A stretch of 64,000 bases of DNA from Venturia oleaginea (Eukaryota; Ascomycota; Dothideomycetes; Venturiales; Venturiaceae): contig JABMLP010000017.1 in the NCBI GenBank assembly GCA_013176395.1, positions 1,054,001-1,118,000 on the forward strand, in the 5' to 3' direction. Each line of letters starts with the position of its first letter. Positions within the stretch are counted from its first letter, which is position 1. The notes under the pieces are model-generated. The model ran no database searches, had not been told where the DNA came from, and worked only from the letters and a program-made list of their open reading frames with translations. Both the position numbers and the translations under genes were made by a program. Positions 33,847 through 44,780 of the stretch are shown here, piece after piece.

Positions 33847-34941
33847 ATGCGTAGCAACAGTACCCTATCGACTCCTACAACCTACACCCCTACTACCGAC
33901 GACGACCCAATCGCGAGCATTACGCAAGGAATCGACAAACTCTCAATGGCTCGAGCAAATTCGCCTGACACCGTACAACAATTGGTGGCAGCTCTGACCG
34001 CAGTCAGTGTTGATGGGAACACCGGTGCAAAAGCTATTGCATGGCCTAAATGGGACGGGAAAAGAGACAACTACACGCTGTTCAGATGGCAGATCAAGAC
34101 AAAAATCACTGTTGAAAATGGGAAGCTTGGAAGCAATCAAGGAATATGCGCGAACATCTTCAACGGGCTTCCGACAGAGAAACAACAACGCGTCATCCAA
34201 TGACTAAGCAATGGAGAGCAACATGACAACTACGAACCCGAGTCCTTTATCAAGCATATGGACGACAAGTTCTTAGATCATGAAGCGGAAGCTAAAGCTC
34301 TCGACGAGCTGAACAAGATTAGCCAAGGCAGCAGACAACCGTTCGAAGACTTCCGCCAGCAGTTCGAACAACTGACATCGCAAGCTGGATCCCTAGCGCC
34401 GCAAAGAGCCTCAAAGATCACTATCATGAACAACACGCTCAACTACTCCCTCCAACAGACCTTGAAATCAGTGCGATTGTCCAGGGACGACTACGACACT
34501 TACGTAAAAGATGTACAGTACTTCGCGACGAAGACAGAGGCTCTATCCCACCAACGCCGCTATCCAAGTACGGATAAGGAGACGCCAACGACTCGAGGGA
34601 GGCCACAATCACCCCAAACAGTCAGTCGTGACGCAGAAGGCGATGTCGAAATGACTGGCATCAACGCCCTTTCAGCGCAGATCGCAGCACTGATAGCTCG
34701 GGTCGATACACTCGGAAAGGATGCGAAGAAGGACCGACGACCTAGAGCGAAATGGCGATCCCAAACAGAGTTCTTGGCACTTATACAAGCGGGCAAATGC
34801 GGGCGCTGTAAGAAGCCCAAGCACCACCCGAACGTATGCGAATTCCGACCAGCAACACGTCCAAAGACTCAGGTCACTGCGGTAATCACACAGCATACCG
34901 ATGACTCCCTACAGGAAGCCTCATCAGAGTCGGAAAACTAG
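33847..34941 (+). pseudogene. gag: retrotransposon gag with internal TGA
   Basis: The frame from ATG 33847 encodes a capsid-like protein; it is interrupted by TGA at 34201-34203 and then continues in the same frame to TAG 34939-34941. The second part has the Gypsy gag helix text FEDFRQQFEQLTSQAG, and near its end a single zinc knuckle KCGRCKKPKHHPNVC. The TGA most simply reflects a C-to-T change of CGA. The stop codon of gag lies just after the start of the open pol frame, one base back, implying normal expression by -1 frameshifting in intact relatives. Confidence 0.85.
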
Positions 34942-37900
34942 CTACCCTTGTGCATCGTCGCGCACGAGGGTCTGAAGTAGATGTACATGGCGAAGACATT
35001 ACAAAGCTACCAGGCATAAGAGAAATCAAAGCAGCAAAGGATAGGATGGAAAGTACACCCTTCTTGATAGATACCTTGATCAATGGAACTTCTTTCACCG
35101 AATCCTTCTTTGATAACGGCTGCCTCCCTTATGCTGCTTTCAGCGAGAAGAGTGTCCAAACACATCGTCTACCGCGCATCCCAATTGACACCAAACAATT
35201 GGCACTGGCTAAAGAGAGCCACGAGAACGGAGAAGACCTCCGTATTACGCACATGACCTACGCTACGATCGACATTGATGGTCGAGCAGAGCGAGTCTAT
35301 GGGTATATAGTGAAAGGATTGAGCTTCCCTATTATCCTAGGCAAGGCATGGGCAGAGAGAAACTGGGTGCGATATATAGCAGCTAAGAGAAAGCTGCTTA
35401 TTGGTCAAGGATCCCAGCGCATCACGGTAAGAGAAAAGGGGTGGCTAGAACAGAACACCAAAGCGCGAGACCGGCTCGCTCACGTGCGGGCGGCTTGTCT
35501 AGTGTCAGGATCTGTATTTGCAGCTATTGTTGGAAGGGCCCAGCGACGGTTGAGAAGAGATGGACCGGATGGTACACAAGTGCTGGCTATCTCGATGTCG
35601 GATATCAACAAGGCCCTAAGCAAGTTAGCAGAAAGAAAACAGAGAAAGACTGAGGAAGAAATCCGACAAGAGATACCAGAAGAAATAGCAGAGCATGCTG
35701 ATGCCTTTCTCGACGACGAAGACGGAGAGATCGCGCCCCATCAAGAGGGTCGCGATCACGTTATCGAATTGATACGAGATGAACAAGGTCGCGAGGCAGA
35801 AGTTCCTTGGGGCCCATTATACGGCATGTCGAGGGAAGAGCTATTAGTCCTACGAAAAACGGACAAGGGTTGGATACGCGCCAGCAACTCACCAGCGGCA
35901 GCCCCAGTCTTATTTGTAAGGAAACCAGGTGGAGGCATTCGGATGTGTGTAGACTATCGGGCACTGAATCGAATCACTCGATCGGACCGCTACCCATTGC
36001 CACTAATCCGAGAAACCCTACGAAATCTAGTAACAGCGCGTTGGTACACCAAACTTGACGTCAGAGCGGCATTTCATCGGCTCCGCATCAAGCACGGCGA
36101 TGAGTGGAAAACGGCTTTTCGCACTCGATTTGGACTATTCGAATGGCTAGTTACCCCCTTCGGACTAGCTGGCGCACCCGCGAGCTTTCAACGATACATC
36201 AACGGAGTTCTACGGGAATCCCTAGATATCTGCTGTTCAGCCTACATGGACGATGTCTTGATATGGAGCGACGGCGACTATCTGGATCACATGGTTAAGG
36301 TTAACCAAATTCTTGCCAAGCTCAAGACTGCTGGACTTCGGCTAGACGTAAGCAAGTGCGAGTTTGCTGTTCAGGAGGTCAAATATCTGGGGTTCATTAT
36401 CACTGCAGGAGAAGGGATCAAAGTCGACCCAGAGAAAGTTGCCGCGATTAAAGAATGGGAGGCTCCAGTCAATGTCACAGGCGTACGCTCCTTCCTAGGC
36501 TTTGCAAATTTCTACCGAGACTTCATCGACAACTTCTCAGAGCTCTCCGACCCCTTAATCAAGTTAACACGGAAGGCCGTCGCTTTTATCTGGAACAAAG
36601 AACATGAGAACGCCTTTCAAGTCTTGAAGGAGCTATTCATCTCCGCCCCAATACTGGCTCACTGGAATCCAGACCTGGATACGGTACTCGAGTGCGACTG
36701 CTCTGGCTACGCGCTGGGAGGCACGTTGTCGCAGAAGGATATGAAAGGAAAACTACGACCAGTAGCATACTTCTCTCGCAAGCTCACTGCGGCTGAATGT
36801 AACTACGAGATCCACGATAAAGAATTACTGGCAGTAATCAAGTCCATTGAACACTGGAGAGGAGAACTACGCAGCGTTGCAGCACCTTTCAAAGTCCTTA
36901 CCGATCACAAGAATCTCCGCTACTTTATGACAGCGCAGCGTTTGTCAGAGAGACAAGCAAGATGGTCGCTAATTCTATCTGAGTACCAATTCCAGCTGGA
37001 ATTTCGCGCCGGAAAACTAGCGCAAAGACCAGACGCACTATCAAGAAGACATCAAGATATGCCACATGACAAGAACGACGAGTGACTACAAGGGCGAGTG
37101 GCCCAGTTGATCAAGGACGAATGGCTTCCCCCTCTTTCCGAGAGGACGACCGAAACAATCGCAATACAAGCCCTTATCTGCCCAGTCAATACACCGAATA
37201 CATCCAATAGTACATGGGACGTTATACGGGAGCCCCAGCAAAATACTGGACTGGACGGTCGACACCAGCTAACTGCCGAAAACGGTCAACACCGGTCCAC
37301 TACTAGGTACGGTCAAAACCGGTCAGTTGCAAAAGGATGCGATCTTTTCGAGAAACCAGAGTTACAACTTCTCTGGGATCGCGCAATAGCAGAGGACCAA
37401 TCCTACGAAGCTATTCATACGGCTATAGTTACTGGCGAACGTTCCTTTCCTCCAGAGCTCAAGTTGTCGGTACAGCTACCCGAATGCGAAGTAGACGACC
37501 ACGGCGCGGTCACGAGAAGAGGGATCCTATGGGTACCAGATTGGGAACCGCTGCGAACAACGCTGGTCCAACAAACTCACGATTCCCATGTTACTGGACA
37601 CCCAGGGAGAGATAGCACGCTTGCGATTCTTTCCAGAAGTTTCTTTTGGCCCCAACAATACAAGACAGTCCGGCAGTTTGTACGTAATTGCGACGTATGT
37701 GGGAGAACAGGAATATGGCGTGATAAGAAGCGAGGTCTTCTGAAACCACTTCCAATCCCGGCCCGCTTCCACAGCGAGCTATCAATCGATTTCATGACTG
37801 ATTTGCCCGCGGAGGAAAACGGCCCAAAATACCTCATGGTTATCACAGATCGCCTCCTCAAAAGTGTTACGTTGGAGGCTATGACTACAATGAGCGCCAA

Positions 37901-39010
37901 AGAGTGCGCGAAAAGGTTCTTACAATGCCACTATCGCTACCACGGATTTCCCATGGCATTGACGTCGGACAGAGGCAGCAATTGGACAGGTCGTTTTTGG
38001 AGGAAGCTTTGCGAACTTACAAAGATTGAGCAGAGACTCTCTACAGCCTTTCATCCACAGACCGATGGCGCGACCGAGCGTATGAACCAGGAAGTTCTAC
38101 GCTATCTCCGCGCCTTCATCGCATACTCCCAACTAGACTGACCAACGCTACTACCTACGGCTATGTTAGCACTGAACAATCGTGACTCTTCAGTCACAGG
38201 GATGAGTCCATTCTATCTAACCCACGGCTACCATGCGGAACCAATCCAGAAAGTACAACGAATCTCACCCAGTAACTCACCAACAGCCGATGCCGAGACC
38301 TTTGTGCAACGAATAGAAGAGGCACAAGAATATGCACAGGCAGCGATGGCCTGGTCCCAGCAGAAGATGGAGAACGACGCCAACAGGTCACGTCAAGCTG
38401 CCGAAACGTTAAAAAAGGGCGACAAAGTCTAGTTGAACCTTAGGAATATCAATACTCCGCAGCTATCAAAGAAACTGTGTGGACGCAAGCCAAATACACT
38501 GTCGAGAACCAGATCTCCCCGATGGTATACGAGCTGGCTGACCTGCCAAGTGGTATCCATAACCGTTTCCACGTTGACCTACTCCGCCGAGCCGCAACCG
38601 ACACACTGCCCTCACAAGAATCCGATGATACCCAGCCGCCACCATTAGTGCCTCAAACCGAAGAAACAGAGGCTGAGTTTGAAGTAGAACGTATACTTCG
38701 CGCAGAGAAGAAACGGGTTGGGCGAGGCTGGGTTCGTCAGTTATTAATCAAATGGAAAGGCTATGCAGATCCCGATTGGCAGCCACGTTCATTATTTACA
38801 GAAGTCGAGGACTTAGACCGCTTCGAGGCAGAGTATGGCAAGGGCGACGGTGTCGGCGAAGATGTGGGAGCTCAAACAGGGGCCCGAAGAAACCGAGTAG
38901 CGGTGGCCAGCGCCTTCGAATCTGCTACAAGCTGGCAGAAGCGATGTATGGCGTTTGTCTGTTTGATTATCCCACCTACCACACCCTCTTTAGTCCTGCA
39001 CACCCGGTAA
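34906..39010 (+). pseudogene. pol: retrotransposon pol (protease-RT-RNaseH-integrase-chromodomain), four lesions
   Basis: The frame opens after 34,905, overlapping gag by about 36 nt in the -1 frame. A protease-like segment has FFDNGC at the active-site position. Reverse transcriptase (about 35,900-36,420) contains CVDYRALN, the LVTPFGLAGAPASFQ block and the catalytic YMDD (AYMDDVLIWS). RNase H has LECDCSGYALGG and LTDHKNL. Lesions: TGA 37083-37085, TGA 38139-38141 and TAG 38430-38432 (the last two at expected Trp positions), and a frameshift near 38,475. Integrase shows the HHCC finger (HDSHVTGHPG...CDVCGR) and the DDE residues (SIDFMTD; TSDRGSNW; ATERMNQE). The end is a chromodomain, FEVERILRAEKK...LIKWKGY. 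Confidence 0.92.
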
Positions 39011-39022
39011 GGAGGGGGGTAA

Positions 39023-39198
39023 TGTTATGGGCATGGCCCATGGTTGGTATAGGCTAAGAGCCTAAGCCTGATTGAGCCTAGTATAGAGAAAGAACCTCAT
39101 TGAGGTTCTCTGTTTGTAGATACCTTCACTCCTTAACTGAATCTAAACAATCTTTGGCTACGAGTATGCTGCGTCTTTCCAGCTACCGTCCCGTAATA
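39023..39198 (+). repeat. 3' LTR
   Basis: 176 bp, nearly identical to the 5' LTR, ending CCGTAATA directly before the ATTTG target duplication. The near identity implies recent insertion on the usual assumption that LTRs are identical at integration. Confidence 0.95.
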
Positions 39199-39203
39199 AT
39201 TTG

Positions 39204-39794
39204 TTCTACATAACCAAGCTGATGCAGATACAGAGGAGAACTTGATCGATTGTCACGGGGCGGGTTCGGGTATCAGGAGGAAGGAGCAGCAGCAGGAACA
39301 GGTATCATTCAACAGGCTATATACGAACTGGCAGGCAAACCAACAGGCAGGTTTAACGACAGGACGTAGCTCAAAGAGATACGAATTGATTGAAGCCACG
39401 TAGGCTTTAAAACCTTTCCTCGGCAGAACTCCGGTTCTGCCTTGATCACGTGCCGTGGGGCCACCCCAACGGCGGGAAGGACTTGTCCGCGGTCGTACCG
39501 TGACATCGATGTAAGATATAAAAACATTCACTCTCATACGTCGCATCCCAGTCCCGAAAGATATGGCTAAAAAGACATTATTGAAAAACCAATATTCAAC
39601 AATGTTAAGTACTAATGACTTGATCATTGTGGGGCGTACGCCAAGCGAGTTGGTGACTTAGAGTATGAACTTTCTAAGATGTAAGATACCTGAAAGGCTA
39701 TCCGATTTTCCCCGAGTACTTTGGACTTTTTTTTGTTGGCTATGTAAGATATGTTTTGGAATGAGAACATTCCCTGTCAAAAAAATTCGCAGCC
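39204..39794. other. intergenic interval
   Basis: About 590 bp between the LTR element and the MITE. A 124-codon minus-strand frame exists but has no recognisable content. Confidence 0.45.
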
Positions 39795-39796
39795 TA

Positions 39797-39954
39797 TCAC
39801 TTTTGCGGCCGTGTAGGGTAAATAAGCTCCTTGGCAAAGCGGAACTTAACTCTGAACAGTAACTACTAGACTTTTATAAGGTTGACGGGTACCTATAGAC
39901 GCTAAACTCCGCTTTAGTAGGGGACTTATTTACCCTACACGGCCGCAAAAGCGA
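39797..39954. mobile_element. MITE-like element, ~30-bp terminal inverted repeats, TA target
   Basis: The left end TCACTTTTGCGGCCGTGTAG... is mirrored at the right end with one or two mismatches over about 30 bp; both ends are flanked by TA (39795-39796 and 39955-39956). The inverted match continues imperfectly inward (AAAGCGGAA / AAAGCGGAG), so the 158-bp unit could fold into one long hairpin. It has no coding capacity. A TA duplication and this size are what non-autonomous Tc1/mariner (Fot1/Pogo-type) derivatives show. Confidence 0.75.
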
Positions 39955-40037
39955 TAGCTTGTCTGAAAGCCTCTTGCCCGCGAAATATATGGCTTGACGC
40001 ATTTTCCGCCCATCCACCCAGGTCCAGGGCCGCGATA

Positions 40038-41006
40038 TCAGTAGAGCAAGAATGAGTCTGGCACAAGGGATGGGGAGTTCTCAAAAGAGTCAACATCGCA
40101 CTCCATCCCCGCCGGACCTTCCACCAAGCTCTGCCCATCCAAATCCGGAAGCCTATCCTCAACCTCTCCCCCACCCTCCCCAACATCCCCCCAAAACCTC
40201 TCCCCCCTCGGCAACAAAAGCGATCTCTTCAATTCTCCCAATAAAGAAGACTGCAAAGAGCCCCTCCCCTGATACCTACGCCCATACGACATACAAGCCT
40301 CCAAATCCACACGCGCATCAGGCCCCAACCGTATCTCCCTAAACGCCCTCAAACTCTCCAACCCCTCCAACTGCGCCGGTCCCATCCTCGCCAATGTAAG
40401 CGAATCAAACTGCACGTCCAAACACTTAAGATTGGGACAATCGGCCAGGAGATGGAAGACCCTTGCTTTTCCCGCTTGGCTGTGATAGATTTCGCTCCGG
40501 TAAGACTTGGAGGCTCCGTACATGTCATTTCGTGTCCCGTCGCTCCAGGAGAAGTGGACACTGGTAATGTTCTTCCTCCCCTTATGGTTGAGATTTTTTA
40601 ATAGTTTACCTAGATCTTCGAGCCAGAGGATTTCGAGGGTAATGTGTGGACAGGGTTTACTGGATTTCAGCGCCTCGTAACCATTGAGATCTTGTCTGAA
40701 ATCTTCGCTGACGGATTTGAGTGTGTTGATGATTGTCGTGGCTGAGGCTTTTTGAAGAAAGGTTGTTACTTGGGAGTGGTTGTGTGATGTGAGGGTCATG
40801 ACCTGGGTGTCGGCATTGGGACTGTCGATGAGTTCTTGTTCGTCTTCTGTCAGGGTGCAGCCGATGTACACGTAGCTGTATATATGACGTCTGAGTTCCA
40901 GTGGAAGTGATGTGCGGATAGCTTTGAAGAAATTCGGGTTGGTCTTGTTGTACCTGTCCGGGCTGAGAACTTCAAGCTTGCTATCGGTGGCAGAAGTTTT
41001 GGACAT
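40038..41006 (-). CDS. F-box-like protein, unknown target
   Basis: Intronless frame; starting at the ATG at 41006 (MSKTSATDSKLEV) it gives 322 aa. The motif FFKAIRTSLPLELRRHIYSYVYIG matches the common fungal 'LPxELRxxIYxY' F-box-like N-terminal helix. The rest alternates charged and hydrophobic stretches (HITLEILWLEDL; LLADCPNLKCLDVQFDSLTLARMG) reminiscent of leucine-rich repeats that often follow such F-boxes. The frame is open upstream to 41279, so a longer N-terminus is possible. The C-terminal end after residue ~290 is low-complexity. These proteins probably recruit substrates to SCF ubiquitin ligases; no specific partner is suggested. Confidence 0.6.
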   Translation of the reverse strand: MSKTSATDSKLEVLSPDRYNKTNPNFFKAIRTSLPLELRRHIYSYVYIGCTLTEDEQELIDSPNADTQVMTLTSHNHSQVTTFLQKASATTIINTLKSVSEDFRQDLNGYEALKSSKPCPHITLEILWLEDLGKLLKNLNHKGRKNITSVHFSWSDGTRNDMYGASKSYRSEIYHSQAGKARVFHLLADCPNLKCLDVQFDSLTLARMGPAQLEGLESLRAFREIRLGPDARVDLEACMSYGRRYQGRGSLQSSLLGELKRSLLLPRGERFWGDVGEGGGEVEDRLPDLDGQSLVEGPAGMECDVDSFENSPSLVPDSFLLY

Positions 41007-41279
41007 TGTCTGTATATCGTGTGGAGAGCTGGTTGATTTGGTGGTTGCTGTAAGTTGCTGTATGAATTGAACTTCCGGAAGCCAATATTGGAAGAGCTCT
41101 TGTATGGAGTGAAGTTTCGGAAGCCAGTGTTCGAAGAAAATTCGAGGTGCAGGTTCAGTGTTTGCAAAGGATGAAGAATGAGAGCGGCGAGGGTTTAAAT
41201 AGTCTGCGATGGAGCCAAAGCGAGTTGAAACTTCATCAAAGCGACCCGGAAGACACTTACCAAAGTCTGGTAGAGTCAC

Positions 41280-41818
41280 GCTGCTTTGTCATATAGCAGA
41301 GATAGTTGGAGGCCCGGCTTTCCATATCACAATAAGGGTGTGTTTGTCGTCTTTCACCCAAGATCGATATCACCCAATTCCTGGCGATGTCAATTTTTTC
41401 AAAAACTTTGTTCGGAGATGGGAGACCTATGTTCAGGGGTGACGTGAGAGCTGGTCGCTGGGATAGATCCCATCCGTCATCTATCAACCAGGTCAAGGTT
41501 GCGATCGTGCTCTGTGTGCAGCTGTGATATGTCTGACATACTGTCCAGATATCTAGGATACCTCCACTGGATGAACAAATCAATCATGTAGTGAGCGTCG
41601 ATATTACACCTGACATCCAATCCACTTCCCTTCAACAGAATTTTAAAACCAGTTCATCATCACTTCAGCCTTTCGATGAACCCCACTAGATCTTCGACAG
41701 TTAACAAAGTCGAAGTACTCATAATGGAACACTATCAACCCCAACCGAAGAGACACAAGAGAAAAATAAGAAGCTATTGGCACAGATATATCCTCACATT
41801 TTCTCCGGTCCACTCTAC
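41280..41818. other. intergenic interval
   Basis: About 540 bp between the F-box-like gene and the 3' end of UTP4. Nothing supportable is present. Confidence 0.5.
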
Positions 41819-44564
41819 CTACCGATCATTAGGACCTACCAGTCTCGGCGGAAGATCAAGATCAAACACCGGCCTCTCTACTATGACAGTTTCCAGACAG
41901 CCGTTCGTAGAGCCTATATCCACCATCCCCAATATCGATCTGTAACCAAACGAGCACCACGACGCTGGGGGGCCTAGCTTGCCGTGTCGTCGTCGCTGAG
42001 GCTTGAGTTCATCGCGATCGAATACCGCGTCGAGACCATCCTCCTCTTCCTCTTCATCATCGTCGCTGGCTTCTTCCTCGGCAAACCCGTTCAATAACAA
42101 AGGCTTCCTGCTCTCTTTTTCGACAGCCCCAACTCTCTTGCCATCCACAAATTTCTCCACTTTTGGTTCGAGACCTTCCAACTCGCTTCTCGGTTTCTTC
42201 CCACCAGCGCCACTATCGTCTTCTCTCTTTCTCTTTTTCGTCTCCGGTATTATGGTATGTTCACGGTGTGGTTCCGGCTTCGCCTCTTCAAACTCCTGGC
42301 TAAGATCAAGCATGAACATCCAGTTGCTTCCGTATAGCCACCATCGTTGTAGCTTGCCAGAGGTATGCCACATGTTCCCCATCGCCCTGTCGCGAATCTT
42401 TTGGAATTGTGCAGGAAGTAGACTACTGGGATTCCTCTTCGACCAAGGTGTCAGCCTGCCCTCAAGAAGGTCAAATTCGTAAAGTTCATGCTGGGCTGTA
42501 AGCACGAGCAGCTCGTATGGCCCCTCTGGTGTGTCGTGAGAGATTGGGTGGGGGTTGTTTCTTGTCGCGTGCACAGCAGGGTTACCGTTTGGCTCTGGTT
42601 TGGGGCTGCACACTGTTTCTGGTCGGAAGGAGAGAATGATGGGAGCGGATTTAAGTTTTGGTAGAAGTTTGGTGGCATCGTTATACTTCCAGTGCTGACC
42701 TAAGATGACGGTTGGTCGTTCGTCATCCCCATCCTCGCAAGAACTCGAAGATTTGCTGTCGTCGTGCTCTGGCGCATCCACTTCAGCAGCGGTCAAGTCT
42801 TCGTGACCTTCGACAAACCAGCTATCGATGTAGCCAGACAAGTCGCTAGCCACCAGCACTCGTCCATCGGGAGAGAATTGTAATCGTGTGATTGTATGTA
42901 TGTAGCTGTCCAAGGCAGTCGGTCGCTCATCCTTGCTCTCCTTCCTCGGCATATCTAGCTCTATCAACGCAGGCAGAATTCGCACGAGTTGTGTCTCGAT
43001 ATCAAAAACCAAGCGAACAAGTTTTACTTGGTTTGACTTGTCGACGATACTGAGCCATTGGCCGTTTTGCGAGAGCTGGAGCAGCCGAGAGCCTGGAAGA
43101 GTAGTCTGCGATTCGACCTTCCGGACTTTGAGCCCACCATCTAAATCATTCTTTCTTCGGCTTAATTGGAATATCCTGGTGTTTGCCATGGTCGATACTG
43201 CAAGAACAATACCGTCAGCTGAGATTGCCGCGTCCGTGATGTTTTCATCCCCCTGAAGACCAATGCGCGCAACGAGCTTGTGTACTTTGTCTTTCTTGGG
43301 ACCATGCGGCCTCTCTAGCCTCCAGATGTTCACCTCTTGGTTCCACCAACTCATCACAAGTCGCATTGACGGCGCGCTCGCGACGCGTGGCAGTTGAGGG
43401 AGACTTGAAATTTCGCGTTTGTGTTCGGCCCAGAAGCCTGTAATTGGCATGACCACGAGATTGGTGTCGAGACCTGAGATTGTAAGTATGTTATCGGCGC
43501 AGCTATGATTGTCACATACCTCCGGCGGCCATGACGCTCAAGTGCTCGCTGTCGAATCTTGCCAGTGCCTTCACATCGTGCTCGTGAAAAGTCTTCTGCG
43601 AGGCCTTTGCCCATCTCCGCTCTTTTGCTGTGGACGGCTTATTGTAGACAACTGTCTTGCGATCCATACCAACACTATACACCAAGTTGCCATCTGCACT
43701 GGTCTCAATGTCCAGCACATCGGCATCGTGACCTGCAATCCTTTGGTATTGGGAATAATTATGACCTTCAAAGAATCGCACTTCGCCCGTGGAATCTCCA
43801 GTCACGATGTCGCCATTCGGCAAGCACTTGACTGACCAACATAGTATTTCTCTTGGTCCACCTTTCGGCCCAGCTCCCAGCGTGACTTGACGAATGAGTG
43901 TCGAGTTTCGCGTATCGAATATTCGGATACAACTGTTCGCGAAGCCCGCTACCACGGTGTTTCTATCTTTGTATGTAACGCACAGAGCCCTGCTTTTCTT
44001 TGTCGTTGAGCGTGCGAGGAATTTCTGGAATTGGAGGTCTCCGTCTTCGGTGGAGAGGAGTGCAAGGGTACCGTCGGCGCATCCGGCTACAAGTTGTTGT
44101 CCTAGGTATTCGTTTGGTCGTGCTTCAGCTGCCATGTGAGCTCCTTGGAGTGATAGTCGTGGCTGGGCAGCTAAGCACCAGACCTCGCTGTCGTTGCCAG
44201 CCCATTCGCGCAAAGGCAGTCCAGTCGTAAGATTCCACTCGGTGACAGTATTCGAGTATCCAATGCTGAACAGTCGGAGTTGTCCAAGTGCGACAACTTT
44301 CCCATTATCGCTGCGCTCATCGGGCTCTTTGATCCACACCAGGCCCTCTACACTTCTCTTGTGCCCTCCATAAAAGACCGTCTCTTGCGTCCAGGCTCCA
44401 TTGGACGGATTCCATATTTCTATATCTCCATTTGCCCGTCCAACAGCGAGTCGCAGGTTATCGAGGCCTCCTTTGCCGAGCTCTTGCAGGTCGGTCGCAG
44501 AGAAGGCAAGAGCGTTGATAGCAGAGGGCGGGTAAGGAACAAAACGCGAACGATGGATATCCAT
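41819..44564 (-). CDS. utp4: U3 snoRNP / t-UTP subunit Utp4 (cirhin homolog)
   Basis: Two exons, 44564-43520 and 43473-41819, joined across a 46-nt intron; 899 aa. The start MDIHRSRFVPYPPSAINALAFS is the characteristic Utp4/cirhin N-terminus. WD40 words occur throughout (GRANGDIEIWN, GYSNTVTEWNL, AGCADGTLALLS, GFANSCIRIFD, TGDSTGEVRFFEGH), consistent with two beta-propellers. A Lys/Arg-rich segment (KKRKRED) and an acidic run (SDDDEEEEEDG) precede a conserved C-terminus ending near RPVFDLDLPPR. Utp4 is part of the t-UTP/UtpA subcomplex that initiates small-subunit processome assembly in the nucleolus. It is transcribed divergently from NOP7 with only 216 bp between the start codons. Confidence 0.93.
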
Positions 44565-44780
44565 TGTTGGGAAGAGGGTTTCTAGACAGCAATGGCACGT
44601 CTCACAGGCATTTTTCGGTGTGTATTGAGGGATTGCAGAGTTTCCAAGGTTGTCTGGATATAAAAATTATTTCGGGAGCTCTTTCTAATCCCTGCAAGCG
44701 CCGACGGGACTTTTTCTCCAGCATGCTTTGGAAACTTCCACTCTAATCGCGAACAAGAACAACACCAGAATATCGCCAAA
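44565..44780. promoter_or_regulatory. divergent promoter shared by utp4 and nop7
   Basis: The 216-bp interval separates two start codons pointing outward. Both genes serve ribosome assembly, so joint control from this interval is likely. The segment around 44,661-44,671 (TAAAAATTATT) resembles, but does not match exactly, the ribosomal-RNA-processing element known from yeast. No clear PAC motif was seen. Confidence 0.6.

Larger units (their letters stand above)
33637..39198 (+). mobile_element. Ty3/Gypsy LTR retrotransposon, chromovirus type, full length but defective
   Basis: The 5,562-bp element is bounded by 176-bp LTRs and flanked by a 5-bp target duplication ATTTG (33632-33636 and 39199-39203). 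Order of domains: gag with zinc knuckle, protease, reverse transcriptase, RNase H, integrase, chromodomain, which is the Gypsy order (integrase last) plus the chromovirus hallmark. A purine tract AAGGAGGGGGG (39009-39019) abuts the 3' LTR. Coding is interrupted by at least a TGA in gag, three stops in pol and one frameshift, so this copy cannot make its own proteins. Insertion lies immediately downstream of the dead decarboxylase cluster. Confidence 0.95.
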
